From assembly GCA_024180945.1 (NCBI GenBank), contig JAKSGN010000043.1:2356001-2420000 (forward strand): a DNA stretch of 64,000 nt, in the 5' to 3' direction. Origin of the DNA: Macrophomina tecta (lineage: Eukaryota > Ascomycota > Dothideomycetes > Botryosphaeriales > Botryosphaeriaceae). The position numbers and the translations under genes were made by a program. The notes beneath the pieces are model-generated. The model did not search any database and was not told the origin of the DNA. It saw only the letters and a list, made by a program, of their open reading frames with translations. Positions 23,856-34,730 of the stretch are shown here, one piece after another; within the stretch, counting starts at the first letter, position 1, and every line of letters starts with the position of its first letter.

Positions 23856-25393
23856 GTGCGATACACGGCCACCACCACCACGTCCTCCGTCGCGACCACA
23901 CACGTCGCGGCACCCCGACCGGGATCCAAGCGTTCCCAGTTCCAGATTCTGGCTCAGGTCTTACACGGGCGGCCTGCCAGAGCTAGTCCGCTCTGGCAGT
24001 CTCCATGCATATTTGCAACGCTGGCGAGATCCTATCGAGACTTCTCCCTCGACTACGGCCAAGTGCAAGATCACCCGGGAGAAGAAGGTCATTCCTCAAA
24101 CGTCGACATCCAACATGGCCTCCACCAGTACGGGCTGCCGCAGCAGCCCGCCGGAAACCCGTTCCTGCAGCACGCGCCTCACCAGCACCACCATCTCCAG
24201 CAGCAGCACCACCACCAGCACCATGGCGCCCACCAGCACCTCGTCCAGGTCACCACCACTCCCGAAGCCCACGCAAACCTGTACACGGCCTATCCCATCC
24301 GTCACATGCCGCCGCAGCAGCAGCAGCCGCCGCCGCCGCCCTCGCCCTATGGCACCCCGGCCCTAGACCCGTACGCCCCTCGCGGCCGCAAGCGCAGCCG
24401 TCCCCGCGACGAGTTGCAGCTGGACTTGCAAGGCCTTCATCATGCCCTCCACGCGGACGAAGCGCCTCAGGACGTGCAAATGTCGGCCCTTACTCCCCAC
24501 GCCCATCACGCCCACTACTACACCCCGCAGCCCGCCCACCAGCAGGCGCCCGCCCAGCACCACCATCACCGCCTGCCCAACACCGGCCCGCCGCACAAGA
24601 TGCACCGCGGCAGCTATGGCAGCGACCAGTCGCCGCCCGCCACCTCTCACGGCCCGCCCAGCGTCGTGGGCCAGGAGGGAATGCCTCCACCCGCCCCGCG
24701 CCCGCGCGGGCCGAAGCTGAAGTTCACTCCCGAGGACGATTCGCTGCTCGTGGAGCTGAAGGAGAAGAAGAATCTGACGTGGAAGCAAATCGCGGAATTT
24801 TTCCCGGGGAGAAGTTCCGGAACCTTGCAGGTCAGGTACTGCACCAAGCTGAAGGCCAAAACGACCGTTTGGACCGACGATATGGTACGCTATTATTGAA
24901 TTTCGCTTGCTATACCAGACTCCCTGGCGGTGGTTGTGGAGAAAGATTTTGGGCGGGGTTGAAATGTGAGACTGCGCTGCGGTTACCTGCGTCTCAGCCC
25001 GGGTGGAGTGTGCCAAACACTTCTCGGGGTCCCGTTGCTTCTCCGGTCCAGTCTGCACAATCACCAGCGACCTGAGCGTTCCCTCTTTGATTCATCGTTT
25101 CAGAAGGCAAAGCTGCTAACCGATTGCTGTATCTACAGGTCCAAAAACTTCGCAATGCTATGCAGGAGTACGAGAACGACAGATGGCGCATTATCTCTGC
25201 CAAAGTCGGCAGTGGCTTCTCGCCGGCAGCCTGCCGGGACAAAGCTGCGGAGCTGTCTGGCGAGCTGCCAGCGCCTGAAGATGACCCCGAGCCGATGGCG
25301 CAGGAAACGGAGGAGGGAGGCGCCGGCAGTAGTTTCGCTCAAGAGATGGTCAGCATGTCCAGTGAGAGCGACCCTACAGTTGCATTTCAATAA
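23856..25393 (+). CDS. Two-repeat Myb-like DNA-binding protein with His/Gln-rich region (5' end unresolved)
   Basis: Two exons are clear: one ending at 24884, and 25139-25393. The intron (donor gtacgc, acceptor ctacag) joins in phase 0 as WTDDM-VQKLR. The start is not resolved: the open frame from 23856 has no ATG before residue 150 or so, so an upstream exon must supply the start codon. The real coding sequence probably begins near DFSLDYGQVQDHPGEE (about 24035). Then comes a His/Gln-rich tract (24170-24250), poly-Gln/poly-Pro, a basic motif RGRKRSRPRDE, and Myb repeat 1 (KLKFTPEDDSLLVELKEKKN, then LTWKQIAEFFPGRSSGTLQV). Repeat 2 spans the intron (TVWTDDMVQKLRNAMQEYEN, DRWRIISAKVGSGFSPAACR). 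An acidic tail of about 40 residues ends the protein. It is a probable nuclear regulator, paralogous to the gene at 19281. Confidence 0.75.
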
Positions 25394-25949
25394 GAGGAGA
25401 GGGGAAGATGGAAAGGTGGGAGGAGGAGGAGGAGGAGGAAAAAAAAAAAAAAATGCCACATCTGAGGAGGCCGAGGACTGGATACATCTGGGAAATCGTC
25501 TCCAAGACTGGCTTTCAACCGCAAAGCTATCCACAACCACAAACAGACTGAATTTCCTATGTCATTTCTCTTGTCATTCCAGATCCTTGGTCTCATCACA
25601 ACCTTTTCCTAGCCCGTCACCTTTTCAAACTCACACGTCTTGCATGTTTACTTCACCCTGATGTCTTCCTACTTCACTTCGCAGATTTATTTCTCTTCGA
25701 CTTCTACGATACCCTTTCAGTCAGCACAACACTCGGCGGGGCACAGGCGGCGTCATCTGTCTAACATATTTTCCCTTTTCCACCTGCACACACATCATCA
25801 CTAATCGCATAGCGTGGGGATTCGGAGTTGCACACACAAATTGGCCGAGCTCATGGAGAGAGAGACACACACACGCAAACACGCACACATTTTCCTACGG
25901 GAATTGAACATGATGAGGATAGATTGGACATCTCACTGTTACTATTTCC

Positions 25950-25969
25950 TTTTTTTTTTTTTTTTTTTT
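25950..25969. repeat. T20 homopolymer
   Basis: Twenty consecutive T about 560 bp past the Myb gene stop codon. Confidence 0.9.
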
Positions 25970-28900
25970 GGATGACAACGAGTAGATGACGGGGTAGAAC
26001 TATTTTTAATTCCCTTTAGCCTTTCTTTCCTTACTTCTTTCTTCCTCTTTCTAGCTAGCACCCTCACCAGAAATACCGAAAAACCCGTAGGCCACACAAG
26101 GCCAACCGAACACTCAGCTTCTCCCCCCTTGTTTTCCCCTTTCCTGTTCTTTTCTTAGGATAGCATACCATGGCATGGCATTCCGCTTTCTGCCGTTGAC
26201 GGAACGAATGGAAAGCACAAATAGCAAAACTGAGTCAAGTATTTACATTTTTCTCTAAGAATTCCTCAAAGCAGGACGGCAAGGCTACCAAGAACAGCAG
26301 CATTTGTAACGGTTTTCGCTTGTTGCAGCATAACTCGCTCGGAACGAACCGAGTGATTGGGCAGAAAGAGAGAAGCGAGAAGCATGTGACACAGAAAAGA
26401 GACGCGAGAGAGGGAGGGGTGGGCACGGAGAGTGGGAAGAAAGGAGCGAGCAACGCGACGACAGGTACCATGACAGGGCGTGCGCTTGCGCATGTGTGAG
26501 AGCGTGTTACGGCCCTTTGCACTACACGTTACGCCGCCGCGCCACCGGGCTGTTACTTTTCCAATACCGTTTACTGTTCGGGGAAAGCCTGCGCCGGTGC
26601 GGCGTTTTTCCTGAAGGATCAGGGTGCGAGAGAAGGGGAAAAGGCACGGCGGCGGCGGCAGGCGGGAAGGGCACGGCGCACACGCGCACATCACACCCAC
26701 CGGACATGTCAATTCGAGCATCCATTGTCCGGTCAATGGCTTTTTCTCTCCGTTGAGGCAAGCAAATCCAAGCCCGTGTCGGTGTGGCGCGTGCGCACTC
26801 GGCGGGCAGGCGTGCGGGCGGGTCCCTCCCCACCATCGTATACTGAGTCGTTGTGCTGCTTTTTTGGGGTAGATGCCTGACTTCTCTGGCCGCGCCTCCC
26901 CCGCCTGCGCGCAAGTTGCCATGGTCCCTTGTGGCAATAACGTCCCCGCCGCGTGCGTGTGTGCGGGTCATCGGCCGTCTTAGCGACGCAGACCTTTACG
27001 CCGGATATCGGTTTTCGGAAAGTTCCTCGTCTCCCCCAGATCTTTTTTATATATAGGAGCGGCGTTGATTACCCCTTAGACCTATATCAATATTCTTGGC
27101 CGCCCAAAGACGCGCCCTGTCCCTTCCGCCGTCCGCCCACAAAAACCCCCCCCTGTGGCTGATCTGCCCGAAAAGAAAATCCGACTCGCATGGCGGGCAA
27201 CTGGCTACGCGATACACGCAACCCGCTATACAGGCACGCGAGCATGTCCGGGGATCGACTATTATAGTCTATCGGATTTACATTTATTTTGCTTTTCTCT
27301 ACCGAGCGTGGCACAGAGTAAGGCGAAGAGAAGGACAAGCCGACCGTAGCTCTACGCGGCAACGCGTTAAACTGCTGCGGTGGTGTCTGTCATCAGTCGT
27401 GCCCGGCAGTACGCGTGGTTTTTCGTCCGTCCATCAATCTATTTGATGGATCCCCTCGGCGCGCCGAAACAGCCGAATCAGAGGCCCGTCTTTGTCTTCA
27501 TTGTCGCCCTTCCGGCGGTGGTTACGGCGGGCAACGCTGTCTGTCCGTGGCGTCAGGCCGCCCTCTTTCTCTGCCTCGATCCAGGGGTAAGGCAGCAAAA
27601 TGGGAAGAGTAACGGGCCTGTCCCCGGCCACACACATCACACATTTCCGCTTTCGGCACGGCCGCTGTAGGGAAGTTCCATACATGACAATCTTTGGAAA
27701 AGCAACGCTGCCACATCCCGTCCCGTACCGTAATCCGTATCTAACGAAAAAAAAAAAAAAGCGATCGGGCGGCAAGCTCCACGGCGGAGACCCTTTTTTT
27801 TGCCGCTGTCTACTCTCGCTCTGCCTCTCTTCGGCCAATTGTTCACACGACTTTCTTAATATCGAGCGCTTTCTATTTTCTACAACCCGGGGCAACATTG
27901 ACCACGCGCGCTCTCGCCGAAAGCCGTTGGCCGAAACGGCCGAGACGCGCGCGGTTCTTTCGCTACGATGCACCCGACTTTCGCTCGCCTTCTGCAACGC
28001 AGCGAGCGAACGCACACCGGCTGGCCGGCGGGCCGGTACGTACCTACGTAATGGAGAAAGGAGGAGGTAGCTCCACGGTGATGATGCAAAAGAAGGCAGC
28101 GCGTGGAGCAACCATGCCAACTTTCTCGTTCGCTCTCCCCAAAACGTGCGGGCGGGAGACCAAGATTCAGAGTGAGACACATCGGCGAAGAGACCCGGCG
28201 GAGGATCCACACGGCGGGCGGGCAAAGAAAGCAGAAAAGATTCAGGAACAGTCATAGCGCAGCCGCCGCCCGGGCGAGCAAAGGCCAAGCCGTCATTCTC
28301 ACACGACGCGAAAGGCAAGATGGGGACGCAACGAGACTGGCCGCCGATGACTCCCGCTGGTGACGGGCATTGACAGCCAAAACGAAACAGAAAACAGGGA
28401 AAATCGTGGAAATCGGCATGCAAGACACGGCGCAGATTGGCACTATTGCGTGTTGTTTTTGCATATCGCCGCCACCGCCCAGCTCCTCTTTTCCCTTTCT
28501 CGTCGGATCGCGCCGAGGGCGAGAGGGCGAGGGAAGGGGGGCGCGCGGAGGAAGGAGCAGGCCGAGAAAGATTGTCCACCCTGAATCGCGTGTCCACCCT
28601 CCGCCCGCCGATATTCATGCAAATGCAACCGGGGGGTGTGCGCGAGGCACCAGAGCGTTTGCCTTTGCAGGATAAAGAGACGAGGAAAGAAGAGAGCTGA
28701 TGATCATGGGAATGCCGAGGAGGATGGGAAGAGAAAGAGGAAAAAAAAAAAAAAAACAGGGACCAAGCTGGCACACGCGCACGCAGACAAGACACGTCAG
28801 TGTCAGTCTCGCGCCGCACCTTGTCCTTGCGTCCCAGGTACCTGTGTACGCGTGCGCGGAGATCAAATTATTGCATTCTCATGCGTCGTGCGTGCGCGGA

Positions 28901-29164
28901 GCGGAGGAGCGAGGTTCAGGTACGGAGCGCCGCCGCGTAGCAGGATAAGAAGAGAGGCGCTGAGGCAGCGTGACGAGGGCAGTCAAAGCGCAAGGGAAAA
29001 GGTCAGGGCTGCTGCGCCACGCACCCTGTTCGCCCAAGGCTGGGGTGCGTACGTGTGTTGCCAGGTAGCTCCGGCCTGGCGCAAAACAAAAAAAAAAAAA
29101 AAGCCTTGCCTGGCTGCCTGACGGCATAGGCGGACGGCCAGGGAGAGGGAGAGACGAGAGACGC

Positions 29165-29190
<26 letters not shown>
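29165..29190. repeat. (GA)13 microsatellite
   Basis: Thirteen uninterrupted GA units in gene-free DNA. Confidence 0.9.
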
Positions 29191-29195
<5 letters not shown>

Positions 29196-32056
29196 CGACC
29201 GGGGTCGGTGATGATGAGTAACCATCCCCGAAGAGATGCAACATGCAACACCATCACCTCGCCTCGCCAATGCCTGTGTGTGTGCTGGCTAACTGGCCGC
29301 TGGTATTGTCCAACGCCCCCCGTTGCCACGGCGATCGATCAAGAAAGCAAGAAAGGCGTTCTATCTTTGTTTTGTGGTTTCTATTTTCCTATTACTCGCC
29401 ACGAAGGCCGGCAAATAGAAGCCGCAGCTGCCTGCCCAACCACGATGCAACGAAACAGCCCACATCCTGAGATTTCCCTGTTCAATTGCACGCTTACCCA
29501 CTTTTGCACCACCCAGCCCGCGGCCTGTCGTCAAGTCAGTTGCCATCGGAGGGGGCGACGCCGGCTGACTCGTCGCCTGCTTTTTTGCATCAACCCGCAC
29601 GCTGACTGGGCGCCATGCTTTGCGGTGTTATGGCATGCGTTTGGGCTGCGGGGTGCTAGTCTCCCACCTACCTGCCCTGCCGCCCCGGCGGCTTTTTCTT
29701 TTCTTTCTGTCGCTTTGCTCTGCTATGCTTCGCTACTGCTTGCTTGACTCACCTGCATATGCGCGCGCAAAGACGCAGCCCCCGTCTCACGACTAAGCCG
29801 TAGCAGCTGTTCCATTTCGAAAGGCCTACCTAGCGCCAGCGCTGGCCCGGGGGCCGGCGCCAGGAGCCGTTGTCTGGAGATTAGTGACAGCCGGCGCTCT
29901 CCTGGCGTTGGCATTGGCGCGTCGGAGGCGGCGGCGGCGACGGAGTGCGGGCGGGCGAGGCAAAAGGCCCCAAAACTTTTAAGGGCACAAGGCGTCGCCT
30001 CGAATTGCCGTGCGGGAAAGGGGACTGAAGAGCATCGAAGGATGCACTGCGGCAGCGATTGACTAGCCGTCCATTGTTCTTCCACTCTCACATCTTCGTA
30101 ACTGCGCGCGCATACACCCACCGCAGCCTGCTCCTGCGCCGCGGCTCAGTCTTTTGCCTCTCACTCACTCACACACGCACTCTCTCTCTCTGCTCTGCTG
30201 CTACCTCCCATTCCGCCCATGATCCCCGCCGTCGACTCATCCGTTGCGCTGGCGTCGGCAGAGGGAACAGACTACTCCTAGTGGCCGCCAACAAATAAAA
30301 GGTCAAACAACCGGCTGGCCGCTCAGTTCCGACAAGGAAGCCAGCGTCGCTTAGAACGGTGATCCTCCGCATGGACTGGGCTCTTCCTCGCTGCTTGCTC
30401 GGATCGGGCGTGTCTGTTCGAGCGGCCCTGTCCCTGCTTCGCGAGCCGATACGGCACAAAATCAACCCAAAGAACACACACGCGCACACAAGAACGCACG
30501 GCACGGTATCGCACGCGCGCACTGCCGCGGTGCCGTCCCGTTCGGCGTTGCATGCGTTTGGCCGCGGCCTGCCCCCTCTCTCGGTCCCTTCGCCCCGACG
30601 GGAGGATGCCAGATGGTGATGAGCATATACGAATGGGTTGATGAGACCGCGGCCGTACCGTAACCGCGCCGTGCCTACCTGCCTCGACTCTTTTGCCTGA
30701 TTCTGCTAGTCGTGAAGGCAAGTGGTCCCTGGCAATGCTCGCCCGTACCCCCCCTCTCCCTCCCAGACCAGATGGCGCGCTCCACGAAAAGTTGCCCGTT
30801 GCCCAAGCACCGCCACTCCGCCTCCCGCGCGCTCTCGCACTATTGAAAATTCGAAGATCCTGCTACCGTCTCCGCAAGAGCGCGGCAAAAAAGCAGACAA
30901 GTAGACGCAAGTGAGGTGGTTGCGGAGATCGGAATCATCTGTCTCCGCGGCATGCGCGTTCGCTTTTCGTTTTATCTCGTTCAACTCGGACTGTCACGGG
31001 GTGTAAGACGGCCGCCACCGCGTCGGGCGCACTTTTCCCATGCCCTTTCTTCCGCAAGACAAACGAGCACATTGGTATACTTCACTCACCACCAGCCTCT
31101 CCTCCGCCATGCAGTCCTCCTAATGGAGCCGGTGATGCCTCGGTCCTTTCTGGATTGGCCCAGGGAGGGGGGAAATCAAAAAACTGGGTATTTGAGCGGA
31201 GAGAACGGAGAAACCGAGTCAATAGTCCAGTCCTGCGGCAAAACTCCCCTCTCTGTCGCCCTTCTTGGGGACCACTATTGCTCCTTCCACTCCCCATGGC
31301 GGCAAGGAAAAACGACCTTTTTTTTTTTCTCGTTTTTCCCTGCAAAAGGAGTTGAGTGCCCGCTGTTCCTTCTCCAATTTGCTCCCCGTCCCGAACCGGG
31401 CCGGATCCAGCTGGATGATGCTTTTTGATTCGAAGCTTGTATGCTTAAACCCAACCCACCTCTCGGCTGAGATAGCCGGCGACTACAAGTGGCCAGCGAG
31501 TACCGCCACGTGCCGGGTTGGTCCTGCTTAGAAATGCTGTTTGGGACCGGGATGGCGGCTGTGCAGGTAGGGGGAGGGGCAAGATCGCGTGCGGGGGGGA
31601 AGGGAGGGAGGGGGGAAGGGTGGTGGACACCCACCCACACGAGGAGGAAAGCGGAGGTGGTACGACTATGATGAAATGCAAGTTTCTCTTTTCTCTGACT
31701 CTGACTTGTCGCCGCTAGAGCCAGTGCAGCAGCATCATCCTCACCCACCCAGCTCCCCTCCGTCCCCGAAAAGCAGTATGTAGCACACCAGCAGGCCAGC
31801 TGGTTGGGGGGAAGGGGGGCAGCAGGGGGGAAAAAAAAAAAAAAGTGAAAGAGCGCTGAGTGGCTGCTTCGGCGGCCGACCCGCTTTGAGACTGAGATTG
31901 GGAAGCAAACCAAAACAAACGAAACAATAAAAGAAAACTGATAAAATGGTGAGAACTATAATAGCGGCCGGCTCCGATGCAAGTTTGGGAGGAGAGCGCA
32001 TGAAGTCGATGGGGACAGGACGATGCAGCAATGGCTTCATGTTCCTCTCATCGGTC

Positions 32057-32080
32057 GAGAGAGAGAGAGAGAGAGAGAGA
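32057..32080. repeat. (GA)12 microsatellite
   Basis: Twelve uninterrupted GA units in gene-free DNA. Confidence 0.9.
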
Positions 32081-34730
32081 GGCGGCGCCAGAGGAGCCAG
32101 CGGAGTCGACATCGAAACGCCTGATGAAACGGGGAACTGGGCTGGGGTTTGCGCGCGTGTATGTGTTGTGGGTGGCTCCTGCGCGGAAGTGCTATAGACG
32201 TGGATCTGCAAGCATCCCTGCTCTCCGGCTTTGCAACTGCCCGTTTCTGGCGCGGGCACGGCAGCTGGGGGGATGAGGCCGCAGTATTGGCCGGGCGGAC
32301 GATGCGGGCATGTTCCCTGCCAGGAGGGCACGGCGGGCATTGAGTGGCAAGCGAGGAGGGCTGGCGTGCTGTCTGTATGGGCGGGGGGTGGTATAGCTGT
32401 CGAGGAGCGAAGTGCCGATGGTGGTGTCAGGACATGTTCAACGGTTGTGGAGGCTTAAGATGCGATCATAAGGCGGGAATGGGAAAGCAAAGGGTAAAAG
32501 GGGACGCTGGCCAGGGCTTGGCCCCGGCAGCAGCCCTCAGGCACAGCACTGATGCGATGCTCGGAGACACGGACCCGCGCGCACGGCCGATGAGAATCCG
32601 AGCGAGTACGGATCCGTACGACTTGCTCAGCGCCCGATATTGTCAGCCAGTGAGGGAGCATCGAGGAGAGAGAGAGGAAGCACTGCTGGCCCGTTGCGTC
32701 ATTACCTAGGTACCTACCTTCAGCCCAGCCCAGCGCGCCTGACTCCGCAGCTGGACGGATATAGAAACGCGACGCCTCCCATTTCAATGCGCCTTTCCCT
32801 CGCTTGCCCGAAGACAAAGCCAAAGCCCTCGCTAGCTATCGAAACCTCGTACGTGAGGAGCAACAATCCAGCTCACCGGTGCCAGCAGCAGCGCAAAGCC
32901 GTTGTTGCATGATGCCCGCCGGCCCGACTCCATTCTGCTTCCCCAAGGTGCGCGATCAGCCGTCTCCACCTGCTGCCTATCTCAACGTCGACGCTCAGGG
33001 GCTCGAGAGCAAACCTTCGAGACCGGTGGCCCCACCCGCCAGCAAGCGAGCAAACAACATGCGGCCCTGCGCTGGTCACCTGCCTCCTGCATCCCGTTGA
33101 AGCGCCCCACTGCTGCTCGTTTGAAACTCGGTCGCCGCCAACCCCCATCGCCTGCCCTAGCGCCATGCCAAAGCTGATTATGCCGAACGCCCTACGGACA
33201 TTTGCCGTGGCCTGGCCCATGGGCTGATTGTTAATGCCGGCTGACCGGCCGCTGCAAAGCCTGCCCGATTCGACCATGATGCGCCGGTCACGCCGCTGCC
33301 ACTTCATGCGCGCCTGGCCCTGTCGATATTGCCTCGCCCCAGCACTCCACGCATCCCGGCAGACGGAGCCTTGTTGATATTGACTTCACGGCCAAGCTCG
33401 CATCATGCAGCAGCAACATCCACATCCACCTCACCGCGGCGGGGCAGCCCCCGGCCCGCCCGCCGCCTGCTGTCAGCATTTCAAGCTTGCAATACCCGGC
33501 CAAGCACGCTGCGAGCGAAGCTTGAGACAGTGGTGAGGGAGGCGGTGAATGTGCGTCCAGTAGAGTCATGCGGAGTCGTCCGATCTTGGGCCTTCTGGGA
33601 CGTGAAGATCCGGGCCCTACGCGAGAAACAAGAACAAAAGAGAGAGAAGGGGGGGGAGGGAGAGAAAGAGAGAACGAAAGCAACGGCTGTGACGTCTGGC
33701 GCGCAGACGTGCAGCTCCACCATCCTGCTCTTTGCCCACCCCTGACGTGTGATGAAGTGGTGGAGGCTGGTGTCTGCGAGTGACTCATTGCCGCAGATTA
33801 GGTCAGTCTGATCATCGTCATTTCCGGAGATCTCTGGCGCGAGGGTGGGTAGCATCCACGTTCACATCCTCCACAGGGCTGTGATCAACCGGCTGGGCCC
33901 AATGGCCCAGCGAATCCCCCCAGCAGGGCTGACACACCGGGTCCATCGGAACGTGCGAGTGAGCGGTGAGGGCAAATTCCGAGAGCAGCGAAAGGCGTTG
34001 GAGCGCGCAAGACTGAGAGCGGCGCAGCATAGGCCGATCCAAATACAGGCTTCATGGCGACGGTGGTGGCAGGTGGGAAAAGCTCACCGCCACACGAGCT
34101 TGTGACGACCCGGCAGCCAGGAAACAGGCCTGCCCCGGGGCCCACAAACGTGTTTTGGGGCGGACAGGTGTGCGCGGGCGGGGCGGCGGCGTCCGTGGGG
34201 CGGGTTCGCGGTCGAGATCGAGGTCGAGGTTGGTGAGCTGGTCGTCGCCCTTCTGGCGCCGGAGATTTTCTGCCGCTGCACCCACATGTGGAAACGCCGA
34301 AACCTTCCGCATCCTCATCAACATCTCCCAGAGCACAGGACCGCCCTTCTCAATCACACCAGCTCCGCCGAGAATCGCCGACCATAGCATGGGCGCAGTG
34401 TGCGCGCTGGAAACTGTCATTTGAGTGCCCGACAATCTCAGGCCTGCGACGACGCGCCGGTGACGCCTTTGCGCTGGGTACCGGTCAGCTGCACTGGAAC
34501 TGGTTCTGCTCGTGTCGAGGCAAACCGGTGCACGCTGGAGCTTGGGGCTCTGTGCTCCGTCGGTCGTGTTCCGACGGCGTGTACGAGCGTCCCGCTGTAA
34601 CGCTGTCGGACGATCCGTCAACGCTGCCCGGCTGGAGCTACTTGCCGCATCAGTCAGTCGAAACTTTGCCCAAATGAGTCGCTCGCTGGCTTGGAGAACA
34701 CCCTTCATCACGTGCGTTTGGGCTGTAGAT

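Larger units (their letters stand above)
25394..34730. other. Gene-free GC-rich region, about 9.3 kb
   Basis: No frame here shows recognisable domains. The longest is 27434-28819 on the minus strand (461 codons, no ATG at its beginning), rich in Ser, Arg and Phe runs copied from homopolymers; I judge it chance, helped by pyrimidine-rich minus-strand DNA. The region holds A/T runs near 25440, 25950, 27750, 28740, 29088 and 31831, and (GA)n tracts at 29165 and 32057. A 122-codon ATG-initiated frame at 34052-34420 (-) is the only other candidate, without support. The 3' UTR of the Myb gene probably occupies the first few hundred bases. Confidence 0.5.
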
